In this document: one piece after another, positions 34,889-42,925 of the stretch
Layout: every line of letters starts with the position of its first letter
Position numbering within the stretch: the first letter of the stretch is position 1
Assembly (NCBI GenBank): GCA_037189585.1
Contig: JBBCJA010000007.1
Location: forward strand, 124,001 to 188,000
From: JAEXNA01 sp037189585
GTDB lineage: Bacteria > Vulcanimicrobiota > Xenobia > Xenobiales > JADMJV01
DNA length: 64,000 bases
Direction of reading: 5' to 3'
Notes under the pieces: model-generated
What the model was told of the DNA's origin: nothing
Database searches by the model: none
Seen by the model: only the letters and a program-made list of their open reading frames with translations
Program-made: the position numbers and the translations under genes

Positions 34889-35563
34889 GGCTAGACGTCA
34901 CGGCGGGGTCCGAGGTGGCCGCGAGGTCTGGCGTGGCGACGTAGTTCGCCGAGGGCTGATTTTGTGACTGGTTCTTCAGGTACTCGGTGGTTCCGTGTCC
35001 GGCGAAGATAACCACCACGCTCTTCTTCCCTTCCAGGAGAGTGCTGTTGGCCGCCCAGTCTTGGGGAGGAAGTCCTAGAGATTCCCAGGCCTTGGGAGGC
35101 TGTCCGAGAGGACTAACCAACGCGGCGACGCCATGAGTGTCTCCCTCTTTAGCGTACAAAGCCAACCGGGAATCGGCGACCTCGAAAAAACCGGTGGTCT
35201 CGGGAAGTGGTTGTCGGGTGTCCGACTCTACAAAAGAGAGCAGTTTGGCTTCGACTTCCGCGGGCTCGAGCTCTGAGACGAAAACGTGAAGCCCGTTGTC
35301 GCTGATCCCGGTGGAGGTCCACCAGGGGTGACTATCTCGGTCGGCTTCGGTCCAGGCGGGCAGCGGGACGAGGTAAGTCTCGGCGTCGGAGGGTAGAACC
35401 GGGTCTATCAAGGCCACGGGGTAGTCGAGGCAACGGGACTCGCGGACATCGAGACCGGGGTGGAAACGGTCGGAGCGATGGGAGACGAGGAAGCGGTAGG
35501 CGGTGTCGTCTTGTTGCAGGCCATGCACACAACACTGATAGCGATGATCATCGTGCGTTTCAT
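34878..35563 (-). pseudogene. Lipoprotein gene with an apparent frameshift
   Basis: The ATG at 35563 encodes MKRTMIIAISVVCMACNK, a lipoprotein signal with lipobox, and then a Ser/Thr/Pro linker (TASSSPIAPTVSTPVSMSAS) that stops at TGA after PVASTTPWP. A different minus-strand frame carries a well-composed soluble domain starting about YPVALIDPVLPSDAETYLVP and ending SNYVATPDLAATSDPAVTSSPTP-like. Both parts are what one lipoprotein would have, so a single-base change near 35400-35430 (there is a CCCC run) has split it. It could be a pseudogene, a sequencing error or a phase-variable site. The domain itself is not recognised. Confidence 0.65.
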
Positions 35564-35823
35564 AGTGTTCTAGTAGAGGAGACGCTTCTTCGACCTCCCA
35601 TAGTTCATTTGTGCTAATACCAGATATAGTAGCTCTTTCTTCTAAGAGACGGACTTTCTACTTATAGTAACGGTTTGGCAACGGGGTGTTCGGAACATGA
35701 CCGAACAGACCGTTAAACTTCATCCACATGGCGCTCTCGGGCTGTTGATAACACTGGGGATAAGTCGAATTTTTTCAGCAATACCAACGTTTTGTCTGTG
35801 TAAAACTCAAGATCGAATCATGT
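35564..35823. other. Intergenic region upstream of the candidate giant RNA
   Basis: This AT-richer stretch has no gene. It holds a nested hairpin at 35668-35715: outer arms TAACGGT/ACCGTTA, inner arms TGTTCGG/CCGAACA. It also has a paired 9-mer at 35743-35763 (TGTTGATAA, three bases, TGGGGATAA) resembling DnaA boxes. The first may be a regulatory structure or a remnant RNA; nothing else is evident. Confidence 0.5.
35743..35763. promoter_or_regulatory. Paired DnaA-box-like motif, copy 1
   Basis: TGTTGATAA and TGGGGATAA are separated by three bases. Their reverse complements are TTATCAACA and TTATCCCCA, one and one mismatch respectively from TTATNCACA. The same arrangement with identical spacing occurs at 39007. 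It lies about 60 bp before the -35 of the RNA promoter, where a bound factor could regulate it. Confidence 0.45.
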
Positions 35824-35852
35824 TTGACACGAGGGCTGTCATGACCCATAAT
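35824..35852 (+). promoter_or_regulatory. Near-consensus sigma-70 promoter of the candidate giant RNA
   Basis: TTGACA at 35824-35829 is a perfect -35 box. It is followed by a 17-base spacer and CATAAT at 35847-35852 (5 of 6 to TATAAT). The expected start is about 35858-35860. No ORF with a ribosome site follows, which is what one expects for a highly expressed structural RNA. Confidence 0.75.
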
Positions 35853-35858
35853 GCACAT

Positions 35859-37169
35859 GTTCCGGTCACGGAAACGCCCCGGTAAGCGTGAGAACCGGTA
35901 GGCTCTACTAGCCTGGTGGGGAACGGCCATATAGTAGAGGTTGGATGCAAACCTTCGTGATCCCAATCGTTTATGACGAGTCCTTCGGGTAGTACTTATG
36001 AACTATTGTGGCTTCAGCAAGCATCCTCAGCGCTCCGGATGAAAAACCGGAGAAAGCTCACCGGCCAATCAGGACCCGCGAGGGGGAAGGTCCACAAGGT
36101 AACTTGTTCGTGACACCTTTTTGAGCCGAGTGTTGAGTCTGGGCGACATCCCAGTCATCGGATCACTCGATTGCCGAGCCGCCCACAGCGGTAAAAGAGA
36201 GTGAGGTCGTGCCAGCCTTGAGGCATAGCTCTAGTGACCTAGGCAAACATCGGAACTACTCAGTGTCCGACCTTCGGGTTCGGGTATCGCCGAGATAGCC
36301 TCGCCAGCTATCAAGAAGAGAGTAGGGTCGCTTCCGGAAACCAGACCGGTCGCAGCAAAGTCGTCTCTTTCGAGAGGCGTCAGGGCCTGAGGGCTCGTGT
36401 CAGCTCTGCGAGGAACAAGTCTTGGATGGGAAATCATCTCTGACGCTGGCCACGAAGTCGTCATCAGGGTGCTTGGAGTGAGGTTGGTCTCCAAGCAACG
36501 GAACCGCCAATCGCCGTTCACGCGACGTTTTCGAACGATTGCAATGTCGAGAAAGGGGCGGAGGTTGCATCTAACCTTAAGGATGCTCAGTCCGCATGTC
36601 GTTAGAGTTTTTTCTTCGACCTGGTTAAGCGGGAATCAGAGGCTCTGATTCAGTTACTGTTTTGTCTGTGGGGCAAGATAGACACGTTTCGTGCTCGCTT
36701 GGCATCTTCGGATGTCTTCGACTCGAATGTCCATCTCTGATGGATGCACAGCTGTTCTGGTGCCGTGACGGCTTCGGCCGAGACATTCAACAGGGGTCGC
36801 ATCCTGACCTTAGCGATGCAGCGGTGCTTCGTTCCGCTCTAAATTTCGAAGCGTGGCCCGGCGCGCGACACGGCTTCCCATTGGGAAACCACGTCTCGGA
36901 TTCGTCCTTGGCGATGGTGCTGATGTCAGCGGACCTCGGGGGCTTGGTACAGGTGGGTTGGCTTTCTTTCGAGATCGCCTATGGTGTCCAAGCAACGGAA
37001 ACGCTAATTGTTGCCGTGACGTCCACAACGTCGAATGATAGCGTTAGGGATCTCCACCCGAATGTTGGAGAAGCCTCTCGAAGATTTCCTCGCAGAATCA
37101 TCGAGACCTTAACAACGGTGTGGAAGTGTTGAGGAACCCCATAAGACGCCCCTCGTGGGCGTCTTCTTT
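35859..37169 (+). ncRNA. Candidate giant structured non-coding RNA (about 1.3 kb)
   Basis: Between a near-perfect promoter and an intrinsic terminator lie about 1.3 kb without a convincing protein. The sequence is full of stable local helices. These include CTCCGG/CCGGAG near 36035, ACAAG-GUAA-CUUGU (GNRA loop) near 36095, CCGACC-UUCG-GGUUCGG near 36267, GATAGC/GCTATC near 36294, CATC-UUCG-GATG near 36703, CGGC-UUCG-GCCG near 36771 and GACGT/ACGTC near 37019. Two homologous modules about 500 nt apart carry TCCAAGCAACGGAAnCGC (36490 and 36987). The 5' GUUCC (35859) could pair with GGAAC at 37133 just before the terminator, closing the molecule. It is not rRNA, tmRNA or RNase P. It resembles in scale OLE, GOLLD or ROOL, but I recognise none of their motifs. 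Confidence 0.7.
37143..37169 (+). terminator. Intrinsic terminator of the candidate giant RNA
   Basis: AAGACGCCC and GGGCGTCTT form a 9-bp stem with loop CTCGT followed by CTTTG. It has the plus-strand polarity of the upstream promoter and marks the end of the non-coding stretch. Confidence 0.8.
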
Positions 37170-37200
37170 GCGTTCTGGGGAGTTCCGCTTTGAAAAAATA

Positions 37201-37412
37201 CGCGCCCGGTTGAGGAGCGCGCGGGGAGTCCAGTTAAAGTACGCTGCGCGCCCGGTTGGGGAGCACGCATGAATCTGGATGAAGCGCATGCGGCGCGCCC
37301 GGTTGAGGAGCGCGCATGGAGTCCGGATGAAGTGTACGCTGCGCGCCCGGTTGGGGAGCACACGTGAAGTTCGACTGAAGTGCGCGCGGCGAGTTTAGTC
37401 GAGGAGCGCGCG
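37201..37412. repeat. Alternating 23-25-bp tandem repeat array 1
   Basis: There are nine half-units. Type A reads CGCGCCCGGTTGAGGAGC... and type B reads GGGAGTCCAGTTAAAGTAC..., alternating to give a composite period of 46-48 bp (A copies begin at 37201, 37247, 37294, 37342 and, degenerate, 37390). Units vary by substitution and by single-base indels, so no frame is kept. Two related arrays exist at 38.3 and 42.9 kb. It lies between the RNA terminator and the 3' end of the LamG lipoprotein gene. Confidence 0.8.
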
Positions 37413-37454
37413 AGCTTCGCCCATGAGGCTCCCTTACTCTGTAAAACTTACAAT

Positions 37455-38213
37455 TCATTGATCGCGGACCGACCTGAGCTCTTCTGGTGTGAGGACACGA
37501 TTGAAAATCTGAACGTGAGCGATGTCGCCCACAAAATGCTCCCCGAAACTTGGATTTCCACCGATCCAAACAAAGGGGTGCCCAGCACCAAGTGCGCCTT
37601 CCTTGGCTTCGACAGTGTTCTCACCGACGCTTAACTGGGAACGACCTTGAGTTTGGTCGTAGGTCACCGCAAGGAAGGTCCACTCATTCGGTTGGACAGA
37701 AACGCCTCCCATCACTTCACCCTCTCCGGCAAACGCCGACCATCCCCATTCTCCCGCTCGTGCGTCAAGTCCGACACTGCGATCGAATTCGCCATCATCA
37801 GAGGAGACGACTTGAAACTGAGCCTTATCTTCAATGTTTCCCGTGAAACGAGCCCAGACGGTGATGGTAAGCTGGGGATGCTTTTCCGCGTTGATGTCCC
37901 AGGGGACTTCGATTTTGGTCGTTTCCCCACTGAAAGCAAGGGCTTGATCTGTTCGACCCTTCTGGTCCGCGACTTTACCTACTCCATCTGGAAGCTCCGT
38001 CAGCGTGGCAATATTCAAACTGTAAGTTGCCTGAAGTACGCCCGGCGTTATGGAGGCTGTTGGTGAACCTGTGGCGACAGGGGGAGAGGATACCGTGGGT
38101 GCGGTAGTTGCGGTCGTGGCGGGGAGTCCCGTAGGGGGAGCCGGATCCGTCTTGATGCAGCCGGCGAGCAAAACAAGGGATGATAGTACGATGAGGATTC
38201 CTTGAACTTTCAT
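37455..38213 (-). CDS. Lipoprotein with a LamG/concanavalin-like domain
   Basis: This 252-residue protein has the signal and lipobox MKVQGILIVLSSLVLLAGC, a Thr/Pro linker (TGLPATTATTAPTVSSPPVA) and from about residue 75 a LamG-type beta-sandwich: ALAFSGETTKIEVPW, LTITVWARFTGNIED, WTFLAVTYDQTQGR, and FVGDIAHVQIFNRVLTPEEL. The last two are hallmark strands of LamGL domains, which bind glycans or proteins at the cell surface. It is probably outer-membrane anchored. Repeat arrays flank it on both sides. Ligand unknown. Confidence 0.85.
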   Translation of the reverse strand: MKVQGILIVLSSLVLLAGCIKTDPAPPTGLPATTATTAPTVSSPPVATGSPTASITPGVLQATYSLNIATLTELPDGVGKVADQKGRTDQALAFSGETTKIEVPWDINAEKHPQLTITVWARFTGNIEDKAQFQVVSSDDGEFDRSVGLDARAGEWGWSAFAGEGEVMGGVSVQPNEWTFLAVTYDQTQGRSQLSVGENTVEAKEGALGAGHPFVWIGGNPSFGEHFVGDIAHVQIFNRVLTPEELRSVRDQ

Positions 38214-38273
38214 AGAGACTATCTCTAAACAATTTAGAGAACTTGGTCAACCGGGATTGTTCACTCCTCCAGG

Positions 38274-38434
38274 TCCAGTCCAGGCGCCCGCAGCGCACGT
38301 GGTTTTGGGAGAACGCGCAAAGACCGGTTAGGGTGCACGCGGTGCGTTTGGTTCAGGGGTACGCGCAGAGACCGGCTCAAGTGCACGCGGTGCGTTTGGT
38401 TCGGGAGTACGCGTAAAGTTCGACTAATAAGTAC
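38274..38434. repeat. Alternating 23-25-bp tandem repeat array 2
   Basis: About six half-units alternate GTGCGTTTGGTTCAGGGGTA... (A) with GCAGAGACCGGCTCAAGTGC... (B), in the same orientation as array 1 and recognisably the same family. It fills most of the 285-bp gap between the LamG lipoprotein start and the osmC terminator. The left end (CAGGTCCAGTCCAGGCGCC) is degenerate. Confidence 0.7.
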
Positions 38435-38443
38435 TCAGAGATG

Positions 38444-38479
38444 AAAAAAGGAGCTTGGGACTTTCGTCTCAAGCTCCTT
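38444..38479 (-). terminator. Intrinsic terminator after osmC
   Basis: On the minus strand AAGGAGCTTG pairs with CAAGCTCCTT (10 bp) and is followed by TTTTTTCATC. It lies 20 bp beyond the osmC stop codon. Confidence 0.85.
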
Positions 38480-38498
38480 CGTGGTGCCGCGTCTTCGT

Positions 38499-38924
38499 TT
38501 AGGCTAGGCGGGCGTTCAAGGTGATCTCGGTAGAGGCCAGGGCTTTCGAGATCGGGCATCCGGTTTTTGCTCCGTCGGCAATCTCTTGGAATTTTTCGTC
38601 GTCGATGTCGGGGACTTCGGCCACGGACTCAAGCTCAATTTTGGTGATGGCGAAACCGCCCTCAACCGGTCCAAGGTGGACGGTCGCTTTGGTCTCCACG
38701 CTTTTGGGGGAGAATCCAGCTTTACCTAGTCCGGCGCTCAAGGCCATCGAAAAGCATCCGGCGTGTGAAGCTCCCAGGAGTTCCTCCGGATTCGTTCCCG
38801 TGCCGTCTTCAAAGCGGGAAGGGAAAGAGTAGCTGCCTTCCCAGGCTCCTCCGCCGAGTTTCATCGTTCCGGAGCCGTCTTTAAGGCCACCGGTCCATTT
38901 TGCGGTTGAATGTCTTGCGGGCAT
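38499..38924 (-). CDS. osmC: OsmC family peroxiredoxin
   Basis: This 141-residue cytoplasmic thiol peroxidase reduces organic hydroperoxides. The two redox cysteines are in LLGASHAGCFSMALSAGLG and in GAKTGCPISKALAST, at the usual spacing, and the start MPARHSTAKWTGGLKDGSGT matches the family. The ATG at 38924 has AAAGGAG 7 bases upstream. The frame is open further upstream, but that part is the complement of another gene. It has its own terminator. Confidence 0.94.
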   Translation of the reverse strand: MPARHSTAKWTGGLKDGSGTMKLGGGAWEGSYSFPSRFEDGTGTNPEELLGASHAGCFSMALSAGLGKAGFSPKSVETKATVHLGPVEGGFAITKIELESVAEVPDIDDEKFQEIADGAKTGCPISKALASTEITLNARLA

Positions 38925-39006
38925 TGTGCTCTCCTTTTGGGGTGGATGATGGGACACTATATCCCCGAGTTGTCTTGATCCCCTGCTTGTGGGGTACTGA
39001 ATGAGT

Positions 39007-39027
39007 TGTGGATAATTCTGGGGATAA
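39007..39027. promoter_or_regulatory. Paired DnaA-box-like motif, copy 2
   Basis: TGTGGATAA (a perfect DnaA box in reverse complement, TTATCCACA) is followed after three bases by TGGGGATAA. The layout and 12-bp repeat distance are identical to the copy at 35743. It is located 83 bp upstream of the osmC start, just beyond the terminator of the next gene, so it might regulate osmC. Confidence 0.45.
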
Positions 39028-39031
39028 CAGG

Positions 39032-39054
39032 AAAAGACGCCATAAAATGGCGCC
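39032..39054 (-). terminator. Intrinsic terminator
   Basis: On the minus strand GGCGCCAT pairs with ATGGCGTC around TTT, followed by TTTTCC. It ends the transcript of the small gene at 39079-39432. Confidence 0.75.
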
Positions 39055-39078
39055 TCTTCCTCAACTATTCTATTTCTA

Positions 39079-39432
39079 TTATCGAAGAACAGTGGCCGAC
39101 TGACGGTCATAGGCGCGACGGATGTGGGGCACGTCACGATCGTAGTCACCGCTATAGTGGGTGCGTAGGTCGGAATCGATGGTATCGTCCCAAGCACGGT
39201 TTTCGTGGGAAAGCGCGGCTGAGTAGCCATATCGGTAAGCTTCGATTCTGTCGGTGTCGGGAATCGGCTGTTTACCGGCGATCTGCTTAACCGTGTCGTC
39301 AACATTTTGCTTCAGGTCACGGGCCTCGTCAGAACCAAAGTCATGCTTGGTTTGCTCCCAGTCGGCAGCCATTGCGTCTTTAAAACGCTCCCAGCCGGAT
39401 TCATAATTGGTTTTCCAATAGTGGTTACTCAT
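39079..39432 (-). CDS. Small soluble hypothetical protein
   Basis: This is a 117-residue hydrophilic, mostly helical protein starting MSNHYWKTNYESGWERFKDA, rich in Asp, Arg and Tyr. TAGGAGATATC upstream of the ATG is a good ribosome site and a terminator follows, so it is a real monocistronic gene. The composition recalls CsbD/YjbJ-like stress proteins, but no family signature is seen. Adjacent OsmC may hint at a stress context only. Confidence 0.7.
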   Translation of the reverse strand: MSNHYWKTNYESGWERFKDAMAADWEQTKHDFGSDEARDLKQNVDDTVKQIAGKQPIPDTDRIEAYRYGYSAALSHENRAWDDTIDSDLRTHYSGDYDRDVPHIRRAYDRQSATVLR

Positions 39433-39542
39433 CGTGATATCTCCTAGTCGGTAAGTTTGTTGTCACAACCTGATCATAGGAGGTTCCTACATTGGCTGAC
39501 TCATGCCATGGGATGGGGTGACCCTATACTCTGGCGGGATCG

Positions 39543-40418
39543 TCAAAGAAGTACTCGCAGCAATAACACCAAGGAAAGTATGAGAGTTATACTGGGCGCG
39601 CAGGACAAGAAGACAGCATTTAGGGCGTTTGCGGGAACGTATCTGCCGTCGCTTGAGATCTCCACGCCGCCGGACAGACTGTCGAGCATAACGGACAGAA
39701 ACGGATCCGAGGGCAAATAGAGCAACCTCTCTTCTGCTTCGTCTTGGAGAACTTTGGTGACGTGCGTTCGTGCGACACAGATAAACTCGCGAGAATGTCC
39801 TTCTGGAGAGAAAGCGAAAGTTAGCTTATGGACAGGTTGATTGTTAATCACCATGCTGGTGGGCTCTTTCGATTGAAGAGTTCCCCTGGTTAGCACGCCG
39901 AAGCGAAGAAGTCGGTGCGCCTTCCTACCGGAGCGCAAGCCGGGAATGGCGATAGTGAGACCTATCGCGGGAAAAATTCCGATAAGAAGGAGGACCCAGA
40001 CGGGAACAGCTCCACGTCGACCCCCCACGATTCGCGCCAGTTCAGGATATCCAGGCGGGAATTCCACTGTAACTCGCTCTTCCTTGTCATACTCCTCACC
40101 CTCGTCGTAACAGGCGCCGTCGAAGGTTTGACCGTCGACCTCGTAACGATAAAACCAATGAATGACTTTCTCGTCATTGACCTCAATGCTGGTCTCTTCG
40201 GCGCCGGTGATCTCGGCCTGGACGGTTCGTAGTGGTCCCCGAAATTTGGCTAGCTCTGAAAAATCCACAACCGCGGAACCGAGGACAAGAACGAAGAACA
40301 TCCCGAGCGCCAAAAAGCCCCATCCCAGTACCGAGACCGTGCCTCCAAAGTGCAAAGTGATCCAGGTGCTTAAGGGGACGTGGCGGGGTGGCGGAACAAG
40401 AAAGTCTTGGCCTTTCAT
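39543..40418 (-). CDS. DUF3592 membrane protein
   Basis: This 291-residue protein has four hydrophobic helices (about 28-50, 140-165, and a C-terminal pair ending LILSLVLLLRVLL). Between them are two beta-rich DUF3592-like segments, for instance VQAEITGAEETSIEVNDEKV with FYRYEVDGQTFDGACYDEG, and TRGTLQSKEPTSMVINNQPV. DUF3592 proteins have no defined role. The start overlaps the HAD gene stop codon by 4 bp (ATGA), so the pair is co-translated. Confidence 0.8.
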   Translation of the reverse strand: MKGQDFLVPPPRHVPLSTWITLHFGGTVSVLGWGFLALGMFFVLVLGSAVVDFSELAKFRGPLRTVQAEITGAEETSIEVNDEKVIHWFYRYEVDGQTFDGACYDEGEEYDKEERVTVEFPPGYPELARIVGGRRGAVPVWVLLLIGIFPAIGLTIAIPGLRSGRKAHRLLRFGVLTRGTLQSKEPTSMVINNQPVHKLTFAFSPEGHSREFICVARTHVTKVLQDEAEERLLYLPSDPFLSVMLDSLSGGVEISSDGRYVPANALNAVFLSCAPSITLILSLVLLLRVLL

Positions 40419-41080
40419 TTTTGAATTGTATCACGCCAAAGACCACGAAGTTCGCTTGGTAGGCCGGCTACCGTTTCCAGTACGGCTAAAGGGGTTTCTT
40501 GATGTAAGGCGCGCGCGCTACCGACTCCTCCAAGCACCCCGCAAGCCGGAACCCCCGCGGCTCGTGCCATCTGCAGATCGAGCGGGCTATCTCCGACGAC
40601 CACGGCTTCCGAGGGGCTCATCTGGAGCTCTTCGAGGATCTGCTGGATCATCTCGGGATGCGGCTTGGCCGCGGCATCGTCGGCACTTCTCAAAGTCACA
40701 AAACGAGAGTGAGCCTTCAGAAGCTCCAGTTCATGCTCGACTCCCCGGCGTGATTTCCCGGTAGCGATGGCGCTGCGGATGTCCCGGCTGGCGAGCCAGT
40801 CCAAGGTGTCCAAAGCGCCCGCGACCCAGGGCGAGGCGGGCCGACTCGGGTCGAACCAATACTCTCGATAGAGCGTGACCATGGTGGCCGAGGGGAGGCC
40901 GGGGGAGAGGCTTTCAAAGGCGGCAGCCAGTGGAAGCCCGATGGTAGCTCGTAAAGCGTCATTGGGAGGGCATGGATGTCCATGCCGATGGTAGGCCAGG
41001 CGGAAGCCGGTCAATATGGACTCGATGGAATTCACCAGGGTTCCGTCCCAGTCAAAAATGACCAATTTGGGGTATCGCAT
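40415..41080 (-). CDS. HAD superfamily phosphatase (phosphoglycolate phosphatase-like)
   Basis: This 221-residue cytoplasmic HAD hydrolase shows the nucleophile motif LVIFDWDGTLVNSIESIL at the start, an alpha-helical cap (residues 15-85), motif II IRSAIATGKSRRGVE, and motif IV VVVGDSPLDLQMARAAGVPA with its metal-binding Asp. This layout fits phosphoglycolate phosphatase/beta-phosphoglucomutase-type enzymes. The substrate is not determined. It is the first gene of a two-gene operon with the DUF3592 membrane protein. Confidence 0.88.
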   Translation of the reverse strand: MRYPKLVIFDWDGTLVNSIESILTGFRLAYHRHGHPCPPNDALRATIGLPLAAAFESLSPGLPSATMVTLYREYWFDPSRPASPWVAGALDTLDWLASRDIRSAIATGKSRRGVEHELELLKAHSRFVTLRSADDAAAKPHPEMIQQILEELQMSPSEAVVVGDSPLDLQMARAAGVPACGVLGGVGSARALHQETPLAVLETVAGLPSELRGLWRDTIQK

Positions 41081-41283
41081 GTCAGATGATTGGTACGGCT
41101 GTGGCCGGAGGCCTCTCTCTGACCCTGGCCAGATTCACACCAAGGTCGCTACGATGATTCTAGTGGCGGCCCGTGCAAGCTAATCTGGACCTGGAATTCT
41201 TTCCCCCCCCCGAGGGATGGAGAAGTAGCCTTTCGGCGCGCGTCTTCAAGGGGAATCAAGGCTTGCGGAGAACCGCCGGCCCT

Positions 41284-42912
41284 ATGCTCACGCTCTCAAA
41301 CATTTCCAAGCTTCAAGGCGGCCGCGCGCTTTTCTTGGAGGCTAGCTTTCAAGCCAATCCCGGTGACCGGATCGGTCTGGTCGGACCCAATGGAGCCGGC
41401 AAGACCACTCTTTTTCGGCTGATCACGGGTGAGGAAGGGCTCGACGAAGGCCAGGTCACCTATCCTTCCAAGACCGTGATTGGCTACTTCAACCAGAGCG
41501 TAGCCGAAATGACGGGAAGTTCTCCCATTGACCAGGTTTTGATCGCGGCCGGTTTTCAAGCGCTGCGGGATGAGCTAAGCGAGCTTGAGGCTAGGCTGTG
41601 CGAACCCCTCGATGAGGATGAGATGACCAAAGTCCTCGACCGCTACGGGGAGGTTCAGGCCAAGTTCGACGCGGCCGGAGGTTACGACGTGGAGACGCGG
41701 GCCGAGACGGTGCTCTCGGGGCTCGGCATTCATCCCGAGGACCAGAAACTTCCTCTGGAGTCGTTCTCCGGAGGATGGAAGATGAGAGTCGCGCTGGCTT
41801 GCGTGTTGGTTCGCCAGCCTGACATCCTACTGATGGACGAGCCGACCAACCACTTGGATATGGAGTCGATCATCTGGCTGGAGGAGTGGCTCAAGGCCTA
41901 TCCCGGAACCTTGATCCTGACCTCTCACGATCGTGAGTTCATGAATCGCGCGGTCAACAAGATCGTGGAGGTTCGCTCGGGCAACCTGGAGGTTTACGGG
42001 GGAAACTACGACTTTTACGAGCGGGAGAAAGAGATTCGCGCCGACCAACTGGCGGCCGCTCATCGCCGCCAGCAAGTGATGCTGGAAAAAGAGAAGGAGT
42101 TCATCGCCCGCTTCAAAGCTCGAGCTTCCCACGCCGCCCAAGTGCAATCTCGGGTGAAAAAACTGGAGAAGATCGAGTTGCTCGAGGCTCCCACCGAGGA
42201 CCGGACCGTCAAATTCCAGTTCCAGGTTCCCCCACGAAGCGGTGACGAAGTGGTGAAGCTCAACGGTGTGGACAAGGTCTGGACCCGAGCCGACGGTCGC
42301 GAAACGAAAGCGCTGGCCGGTGTGGAGTGTCTGGTCAAGCGACTGAACAAAGTGGCCGTGGTCGGAGTCAACGGAGCCGGTAAGTCCACGCTTTTGAAAC
42401 TGATGGGTCACGAGACGGAGGCAACCACTGGTGAAGTCAAGGGTGGGGCCAGCGTCAACATGGGCTACTTCAGCCAGAACTCGCTCGACGTACTGGACCC
42501 TCAAAGCACCGTGATCGACACCGTCGCCGCCGCCCTTCCCGACATGAACGTAGCTCAGGTGCGAACGCTTCTCGGCTGTTTTCTTTTCCACGGGGACGAT
42601 GTGGAGAAGAAGATTTCAGTTCTCTCGGGTGGAGAGCGAAGTCGAGTGGTGCTGGCCACTCTGTTGGGCCGGCCACTCAACTTCTTGATCCTCGACGAGC
42701 CGACCAACCACCTGGACATCCGTTCACGCGAAATCTTGATGGATGCTCTCAAAGAGTATGAGGGGACAGTGGTGCTGGTCAGCCACGACCGGCACTTCCT
42801 CAAAGAGGTGACCAATCGGACCTTTTTGGTCTCCGATCACAAGCTGCGCATTTTTGAGGGTGGCTATCAGGAGTTTCTGGCATCCCAACAAGGCGACGCT
42901 AGAGCTCGATAG
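41284..42912 (+). CDS. ABC-F family ATPase (ribosome-associated)
   Basis: This 542-residue protein has tandem ABC domains without membrane segments. Walker A sites are GPNGAGKTT and GVNGAGKST, signature motifs LESFSGGWKMRVALA and VLSGGERSRVVLATLL, and Walker B sites LLMDEPTNHLDMES and LILDEPTNHLDIRS. The linker of about 80 helical residues between domains (EKEFIARFKARASHAAQVQS) is the ABC-F P-site tRNA-interaction motif region. Such factors act on the ribosome in translation or antibiotic protection. The ATG at 41284 is preferred; a GTG at 41173 would add an unconserved leader. It is monocistronic. Confidence 0.92.
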   Translation: MLTLSNISKLQGGRALFLEASFQANPGDRIGLVGPNGAGKTTLFRLITGEEGLDEGQVTYPSKTVIGYFNQSVAEMTGSSPIDQVLIAAGFQALRDELSELEARLCEPLDEDEMTKVLDRYGEVQAKFDAAGGYDVETRAETVLSGLGIHPEDQKLPLESFSGGWKMRVALACVLVRQPDILLMDEPTNHLDMESIIWLEEWLKAYPGTLILTSHDREFMNRAVNKIVEVRSGNLEVYGGNYDFYEREKEIRADQLAAAHRRQQVMLEKEKEFIARFKARASHAAQVQSRVKKLEKIELLEAPTEDRTVKFQFQVPPRSGDEVVKLNGVDKVWTRADGRETKALAGVECLVKRLNKVAVVGVNGAGKSTLLKLMGHETEATTGEVKGGASVNMGYFSQNSLDVLDPQSTVIDTVAAALPDMNVAQVRTLLGCFLFHGDDVEKKISVLSGGERSRVVLATLLGRPLNFLILDEPTNHLDIRSREILMDALKEYEGTVVLVSHDRHFLKEVTNRTFLVSDHKLRIFEGGYQEFLASQQGDARAR

Positions 42913-42925
42913 CTCGCTACGACGT

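Noticed and set aside
36662..37132. 156-codon open frame within the candidate RNA
   Set aside because: It begins with TTG without a ribosome site, its product has no domain or consistent composition, it overlaps several UUCG/GNRA hairpins and ends just before the terminator. A chance open frame in GC-rich DNA is more likely.
37098..37363. Overlapping minus-strand open frames with NRAR/TGRA repeats over array 1
   Set aside because: Different frames give similar repetitive peptides, which is expected of translated 23-24-bp DNA repeats. No ribosome site is present.
38925..39305. Upstream extension of the osmC frame
   Set aside because: It overlaps the terminator and end of the neighbouring gene, and the AAAGGAG ribosome site marks the ATG at 38924.
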